DNA of 64,000 nt from Methanocella conradii HZ254 (GTDB lineage: Archaea > Halobacteriota > Methanocellia > Methanocellales > Methanocellaceae), in NCBI RefSeq assembly GCF_000251105.1, contig NC_017034.1:124001-188000 (forward strand), given 5' to 3'. Shown here piece after piece: positions 59,088 to 64,000 of the stretch (the first letter of the stretch is position 1; every line of letters starts with the position of its first letter). The notes beneath the pieces are model-generated. The model worked only from the letters and a program-made list of their open reading frames with translations, was not told the DNA's origin and searched no databases. The translations under genes and the position numbers were made by a program.

Positions 59088-61301
59088 ATGATGTCAGACG
59101 AGCGGTGGAAACACGTCGTGGCCTATGTTTTGGCTATCTCACTATGCTGCGTGCTGCTGACGCTCACGATGAGCCTGTGGCAAGCCGACCTCTCAGTGCC
59201 CTTCGACTATTCGGGTGATGCCCTGCTGGCTCAGATGGCGGTCAAAGGCCTCATCGAGAACGGTTGGTACTTGCATAATGGATTTTTAGGTGCCCCCATG
59301 GGCCAGGACCTTTACGATTTCCCCATGGGGGATACCCTTGACCTCCTCATCATGAAGCTCATCGTCCTCTTCACCGGGAACTATGCCGTCGTCACGAACC
59401 TGTTCTTTTTGCTCACCTTTCCGTTGACCACTCTCACCGCCATGCTCGCCTTCCGGCAGCTCAAGCTATCCTACGCACTTTCCATCGTTGGAGGCCTCCT
59501 ATTCACATTCCTCCCCTACCATTTCTATCGTGGCGAGGCCCACCTCTTCCTGTCCTCCTACTTCATCGTGCCCCTGGTCGTGCTCGTCTGCCTATGGTTG
59601 TACAAGGGAGCGATATTTTTCCGGCCATCGGAAGACGGAAAGGTGCGGCTATCGCTCGGCGATCCGATTACGTTGGCGGCACTGGGGATTTGCCTCATGG
59701 CATCGCTGACCATGGCCTACTACGTCTTTTTCTCTTGTTTCTTTTTACTGGTAGCGGGCATAGCGGCATCGGTCACTAGGCGGAGCCGCTATCCGCTGCT
59801 GGCCTGTGCTATTCTCATCGCCATGATCGTACTGGTGTACTGCGCCACCATGATGCCCTCGCTCCTGTACCAGCTCGCTAATGGCATTAACCCATATGTG
59901 GGCGTCAGAAGTGCCTTTGAGACCGAGGTATATGGGCTCAAAATAGACCAGCTCTTAATGCCCATTAGCGGCCATCGTATAGGATTCCTGGCCAGCATCA
60001 AGGATAAATACGATGCTACTGCCCCTCTGGTTAACGAGAACGCCTATGTGGCGCTCGGCGCCATAGGGAGCATCGGCTTTATATTGTTGATGGGATGGGC
60101 GTTCTATCGGCTGCTCGGAGGCCGCTTTGGCAGCGCATTTACTGACATGCTCGATGTCCTGTCCGCCATGAACCTTTCGGCCGTGCTGCTGGCCACTGTT
60201 GGCGGCTTCGGAGCGCTCTTTGCCGTCATCTATCCCCAGTTTAGGGCGATAAACCGCATTAGCGTGTTCATCGCTTTCTTCTCTCTGCTAGCCCTACTCA
60301 TAGCGATCCAGCTCTTATCCAATATGTATTTAAAAGCCGACCATGGCAGGCTCATTTTCGCCGGCACCCTGATCCTGGTACTCGCCGTCGGCGTGTGGGA
60401 TCAGACCTCCCCTGAGTTCGTGCCGCAATACAGCTCTATAAAGGCTCAGTACTGGAGCGACGATGCTTTCATAAAGGAGGTGGAGGCGGCCGTGCCACCA
60501 GGCTCAATGATATTCCAGATGCCATATATTGAGTTCCCGGAATACAGCGAATACTTCCCACAGCTATATGGCATTCAGGATTACGACCTCTTCAAAGGAT
60601 ACCTCCATTCGACGAGCCTGCATTGGAGCTTTGGGGCCATAAAAGGGCGTGGTGGCGACGAATGGGAGAAGAACATATCGTCTATGCCCCTGGAAGACAT
60701 GGTGAAAATGCTCTCGCTCGCCGGCTTCGACGGGATCTACGTGGACAGCTACGGGTATCCCAAGAACGATACGACACTCACCGACGACCTGTCGAAAATA
60801 TTAAAAACGGGTCCTATCGTTAGCCCGGATGGCAGACTATACTTCTTCAGCATGAAAGGCTACAATGAACGGCTGAAGGCCAACTATACGGCGGAGGCGC
60901 TGGCGTCCATGCAAAAAGCGGCCTTCGACCCGGCGGCCAGAGTACAGGTCATTTCGCGGCCCCTGACGCTTGAATGGCGGAGCGGGTTCGCGGTGCTGGA
61001 AGGGAACCTTAGTGATAATTGGCGCTGGTGCCCGCAGGAGGGAGAGCTATATGTCGTCAACCCCTCCAGGGAAGACATCAATGTGACCATGAGAATGTGG
61101 CTTACCGCGCTGAACGGCCCGGCGGAGTTACACATGGATAGCGACCTGTTCAACAATAGTATTGTGATAGACGGCCACACGCCGTTCGAGAAGACGTTCG
61201 TGGTGCCACATGGCCGCCATATCGTAAAATTTACCTATTACGGCCCGGAGTCCACCGATTCGAGGGCGTTCAAGTTGGAAAATTTCACGCTCACGTATTA
61301 A
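59088..61301 (+). CDS. Large membrane protein with C-terminal ectodomain (GT-C-like)
   Basis: The 737-residue protein has about 12 hydrophobic segments, an acidic loop (PFDYSGDALLAQMAVKGLI) and a ~230-residue C-terminal ectodomain (DDAFIKEVEAAVPPGSMIFQ, KFTYYGPESTDSRAFK). The layout resembles YfhO/GT-C proteins that add sugars in the extracytoplasmic space. No specific family is claimed. Confidence 0.7.
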   Translation: MMSDERWKHVVAYVLAISLCCVLLTLTMSLWQADLSVPFDYSGDALLAQMAVKGLIENGWYLHNGFLGAPMGQDLYDFPMGDTLDLLIMKLIVLFTGNYAVVTNLFFLLTFPLTTLTAMLAFRQLKLSYALSIVGGLLFTFLPYHFYRGEAHLFLSSYFIVPLVVLVCLWLYKGAIFFRPSEDGKVRLSLGDPITLAALGICLMASLTMAYYVFFSCFFLLVAGIAASVTRRSRYPLLACAILIAMIVLVYCATMMPSLLYQLANGINPYVGVRSAFETEVYGLKIDQLLMPISGHRIGFLASIKDKYDATAPLVNENAYVALGAIGSIGFILLMGWAFYRLLGGRFGSAFTDMLDVLSAMNLSAVLLATVGGFGALFAVIYPQFRAINRISVFIAFFSLLALLIAIQLLSNMYLKADHGRLIFAGTLILVLAVGVWDQTSPEFVPQYSSIKAQYWSDDAFIKEVEAAVPPGSMIFQMPYIEFPEYSEYFPQLYGIQDYDLFKGYLHSTSLHWSFGAIKGRGGDEWEKNISSMPLEDMVKMLSLAGFDGIYVDSYGYPKNDTTLTDDLSKILKTGPIVSPDGRLYFFSMKGYNERLKANYTAEALASMQKAAFDPAARVQVISRPLTLEWRSGFAVLEGNLSDNWRWCPQEGELYVVNPSREDINVTMRMWLTALNGPAELHMDSDLFNNSIVIDGHTPFEKTFVVPHGRHIVKFTYYGPESTDSRAFKLENFTLTY

Positions 61302-61356
61302 GGCGAAAAGGATATAATTGAAAGCCGCGAGTTTTATCAAGCGACATCGATTGGTG

Positions 61357-62889
61357 ATGGACAAAGGCATGATCGACCATAAACGTTTGAATGAGCTCGT
61401 CGAATATGCGGCAATAGGTCTCTTCATCATCCTATCGCTTTTGATGATATTCCGCCATGTGCCCTGGGGGGATGAGGCGCAGGCGTGGCTCATCGCCAGA
61501 GACTGCCCTGACCTGCTTTCCGTCTGGCATCTCATGTGCTACGAAGGCAGCCCCGGCCTGTGGCACACCATCCTGTTCGCGCTGGCAAAGATGGGCATGC
61601 CTTACTTCTCGATGACCGCCATTCATTTTTTATTCGCCATGACGGGCGTCGTCATATTCATTAGGTACGCGCCCTTCTCGACGCTTCAGAAATCTCTCTT
61701 CATTTTCGGGTACTTCATCCTGTTTGAATATAACGCCATAGCCAGGAGCTACGTGCTGACTGTCCTGTTCCTGTTCATCATAGCCGCCATGTACGGGAAA
61801 CGGTTCGAGCACCCGCTCGTATACGGTGCCCTGCTATTTTTACTGGCGAACGCCAACCTGTATAGTACGGTCGTCGCGATAGCGATCTTCATCGTCTATC
61901 TTTACGAGGCGTATAATGAAAAAAAACTCCCCGCATCGAAGTATTTAATGGCTGGGCTGGCCATAGCGGCCATCGGCATACTCCTGGCCGCATGGCAGGT
62001 CTACCCACCCCCAGACCGTCGGCTATCGAACAACCAGAGCGTCCTGTCTTTTGACTTTAGCCCGTATCATATCGGCCAGGTGCTCAACGCTGTCGTCGAG
62101 GCATTCGTCCCTGTCCCACAGCTCACGCACCAGTTCTGGGGCACTAAGTTCCTCTATTATCCGACCACGGCCATGGCCATCCTGGGGCTGCCCATCTTCC
62201 TGCTATCCCTGGCCTTCTTCCTCAGGAAGCCCGTCCCAATGGCCATCTACCTCATCTCGGCACTGGGCTTGCTCGGCCTATTCTTCTTCATCAACCCCGG
62301 CTCGATCAGGCACCACGGCATCATATACATTGCCTTCATATTCTCGCTTTGGATATCTACTTCTTATGGGGATCGGCCGCTGATACAATCCGCTGCTGCC
62401 GACCGCATTTTCAATAAAAAGAGCCTCGGGCTCATGCTGACCATCCTCCTCGCCATACAGCTGCTGGGGGGAACCATAGCATTCTATTATACGATCAACG
62501 ACGACTTTTCGCCGGGCAGGGCGGCCGCCGGCTTCCTCATCGATAACGGATACGTCAATGACCGGACGTTCATCGCCACCTATAAGATAGGCACGAACCC
62601 TATATTGCCCTACATACCCCAGCCCTACTCGAAGTTCTACTCTATCGAGGACCAGGATTATCGAAGCTATATTATTTGGAATGATACATTCTGCCAGGCA
62701 AACCTCACACCCGGCCAGATCATGCAGAGGGTGGACTACGCAACGGCGGGCAAGCATTACGCCAGCGTATTACTCATCCTGAATACGCCCATCGACGACC
62801 CTGAGTTCGCCGAACGATACAGCCTGGCGGCCGAGTTCGGCAATACGATCTCCAGAGAAATGTTTTACATCTATAAGTTGAAGGCATAA
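61357..62889 (+). CDS. Membrane glycosyltransferase-like protein
   Basis: The 510-residue protein (from ATG 61357; a TTG at 61318 would add 13 residues) has about 10 hydrophobic segments and the GT-C-style loop HVPWGDEAQAWLIARDCPDL near the N-terminus, in which Asp/Glu are catalytic candidates. It follows the 737-residue protein by 55 bp and probably acts in the same glycan pathway. Confidence 0.7.
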   Translation: MDKGMIDHKRLNELVEYAAIGLFIILSLLMIFRHVPWGDEAQAWLIARDCPDLLSVWHLMCYEGSPGLWHTILFALAKMGMPYFSMTAIHFLFAMTGVVIFIRYAPFSTLQKSLFIFGYFILFEYNAIARSYVLTVLFLFIIAAMYGKRFEHPLVYGALLFLLANANLYSTVVAIAIFIVYLYEAYNEKKLPASKYLMAGLAIAAIGILLAAWQVYPPPDRRLSNNQSVLSFDFSPYHIGQVLNAVVEAFVPVPQLTHQFWGTKFLYYPTTAMAILGLPIFLLSLAFFLRKPVPMAIYLISALGLLGLFFFINPGSIRHHGIIYIAFIFSLWISTSYGDRPLIQSAAADRIFNKKSLGLMLTILLAIQLLGGTIAFYYTINDDFSPGRAAAGFLIDNGYVNDRTFIATYKIGTNPILPYIPQPYSKFYSIEDQDYRSYIIWNDTFCQANLTPGQIMQRVDYATAGKHYASVLLILNTPIDDPEFAERYSLAAEFGNTISREMFYIYKLKA

Positions 62890-62934
62890 GAGAACAAAAC
62901 ATTTTTAGAAACAATCCTCATTAGTAGTATCGTT

Positions 62935-64000
62935 ATGGGCGCTGCGGGTGGGGTCGTAAGCTTCATAAGAAAACACATGGCACTGTGCCTCTTTTTAACG
63001 CTCTTCATCGTATTCAACCTCAACATGCGGGCGAATGCCTCGGTGGATACCATCCCCGCGTCGCTACTCCCGTTCAGCATCCTCCAAGGCCATGGCCTGT
63101 ACTTGGACGAATTTATGGAATACTTCACCAGCATATGGTCCCCGCCGATAGGATTTTTATATGAGAGAGGCGGCCATTACCTATCCGTATACCCGATCGT
63201 CATACCGCTCGTATTGACGCCCCTGTACGTTTTACCCTGCCTCGCGCTGAAGCTTCTCGACGTCCCGTTCGACCTTTATGACCCAACGTTCAGGCTGGTC
63301 GTTATGGGTATGGAAAAGCTGGGCGCATCGCTCATAGCCGCCCTCTCCGGCGTATTCATATACCTGGCCCTGCGGCGGCTGACGAAAGAGAAGACTGCCA
63401 TATTGAGCGCCCTGATCTTCGCCCTCGCCACGAACGTATGGGCCATCAATAGCCAGGCCCTCTGGCAGCATGGCATGAGCGGGCTGCTACTTTCCATACT
63501 TATCTTTCAAGCCGTCGAAGGAGGGCAAAAGAGCCGCGGATGGGCCATTTGCATGGGAGCAGTATCCGCCCTCTTTTTCTTTAATAGGCCATCCGACAGC
63601 TTCCTGCTCATCCCCATTATCTACTACATAGAGACGCTCAAGGACAGACAGGTATTATTCTATTATTGCCTCGCCCTGGCCATCACGGCGCTACCCTTCT
63701 TGGCGTATAACCTATATTATTTCGGTAGCCCTATCGGCGGCTTTAACCGCATGTCCTCCATGCTGAGCCTGGGCGGCATGCCCATGGGCGTGCTCGGGCT
63801 GCTCGTCAGCCCGAGCCGGGGAATTTTGATTTTCACGCCCATCATCCTCCTGGCCGTTCCAGGTTACCTAAAGATCCGGACGATCGCCGACTGGCGGCTT
63901 AGGCGGCTTTTATACCTCTCGGGATTGGCAATCCTGGCCGAGGTCTTGCTTTATGGCAGCTTTTCGGATTGGCATGGCGGTGGATGTTTCGGCCCCCGCT
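62935..64000 (+). CDS. GT-C-type glycosyltransferase, paralogue B (runs off the window)
   Basis: The first ~355 residues are in the window. They share the motif order of the gene at 57526: ASVDTIPASLLPFSILQGHG, LSVYPIVIPLVLTPLYVLPC, MGMEKLGASLIAALSGVF and NSQALWQHGMSGLLL. The N-terminal helix and extracytoplasmic loop are conserved; the C-terminus is cut off by the window edge. Confidence 0.75.
   Translation, partial: MGAAGGVVSFIRKHMALCLFLTLFIVFNLNMRANASVDTIPASLLPFSILQGHGLYLDEFMEYFTSIWSPPIGFLYERGGHYLSVYPIVIPLVLTPLYVLPCLALKLLDVPFDLYDPTFRLVVMGMEKLGASLIAALSGVFIYLALRRLTKEKTAILSALIFALATNVWAINSQALWQHGMSGLLLSILIFQAVEGGQKSRGWAICMGAVSALFFFNRPSDSFLLIPIIYYIETLKDRQVLFYYCLALAITALPFLAYNLYYFGSPIGGFNRMSSMLSLGGMPMGVLGLLVSPSRGILIFTPIILLAVPGYLKIRTIADWRLRRLLYLSGLAILAEVLLYGSFSDWHGGGCFGPR

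Overview
This 64 kb window is chromosomal DNA from a methanogenic archaeon. The evidence is methylene-H4MPT reductase (mer), formylmethanofuran dehydrogenase subunits (fmdB, fmdD), a Tfx-type regulator, archaeal aRF1, S24e/S27ae, Spt4, an archaeal STT3 pair and TATA-driven, partly leaderless promoters. The moderately high GC content and the combination of a nif cluster with an expanded N-glycosylation region suggest Methanocellales (Methanocella-like). That placement is an inference and was not tested by a search.

Layout. 1-3.6 kb: partial ilvE, a TPR protein, deoC and mer. 3.6-8.1 kb: a non-core island with six 148-bp tandem repeats, a TnpB-only IS200/IS605-type element with end hairpins, a frameshifted DDE transposase remnant bounded by a 25-bp inverted repeat, and further nested repeats. 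8.1-12.2 kb: prf1, argS, a DUF4349 lipoprotein and an intron-containing tRNA-Arg(UCG). 12.4-13.6 kb: tupA and a decayed surface-protein fragment. 13.66-21.65 kb: nifH-nifI1-nifI2-nifD-nifK-nifE-nifN-anfO-like, behind a TATA box and a perfect GGAA-N6-TTCC NrpR-type operator. 21.7-34.2 kb: a molybdenum/tungsten region with modABC, a shortened ECF T-like protein, an ECF S-like protein fused to a molybdopterin-oxidoreductase-fold domain, moeA, several FmdE-family proteins, a molbindin, two TrmO-family proteins (one fused to an FmdE-like domain), tfx, fmdB, fmdD and fdhD. 34.3-43.9 kb: housekeeping genes (pgiA, DUF362 ferredoxin, nadE, ribK, ribB, and the spt4-DPCK-rps24e-rps27ae operon) with two sugar nucleotidyltransferases. 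44-64 kb: a surface glycosylation locus with two aglB paralogues, a beta-propeller protein, rml-type dTDP-sugar genes, a UXS-like epimerase, a GT2 and four large GT-C-like membrane proteins.

How the genes fit together. ModABC and TupA bring in the oxyanions, MoeA inserts the metal, FdhD probably sulfurates the cofactor, and nitrogenase and FmdBD consume it. An AT-rich near-palindrome (TTGTTAAACAA and variants) recurs beside many genes of this region, and a Tfx homologue is encoded inside it. I read this as a local molybdenum/tungsten regulon. The least conventional content is the ECF-S/oxidoreductase-fold fusion, the TrmO-FmdE fusion and that shared motif. All functions are inferred from recognised motifs and family knowledge; nothing was searched or computed.
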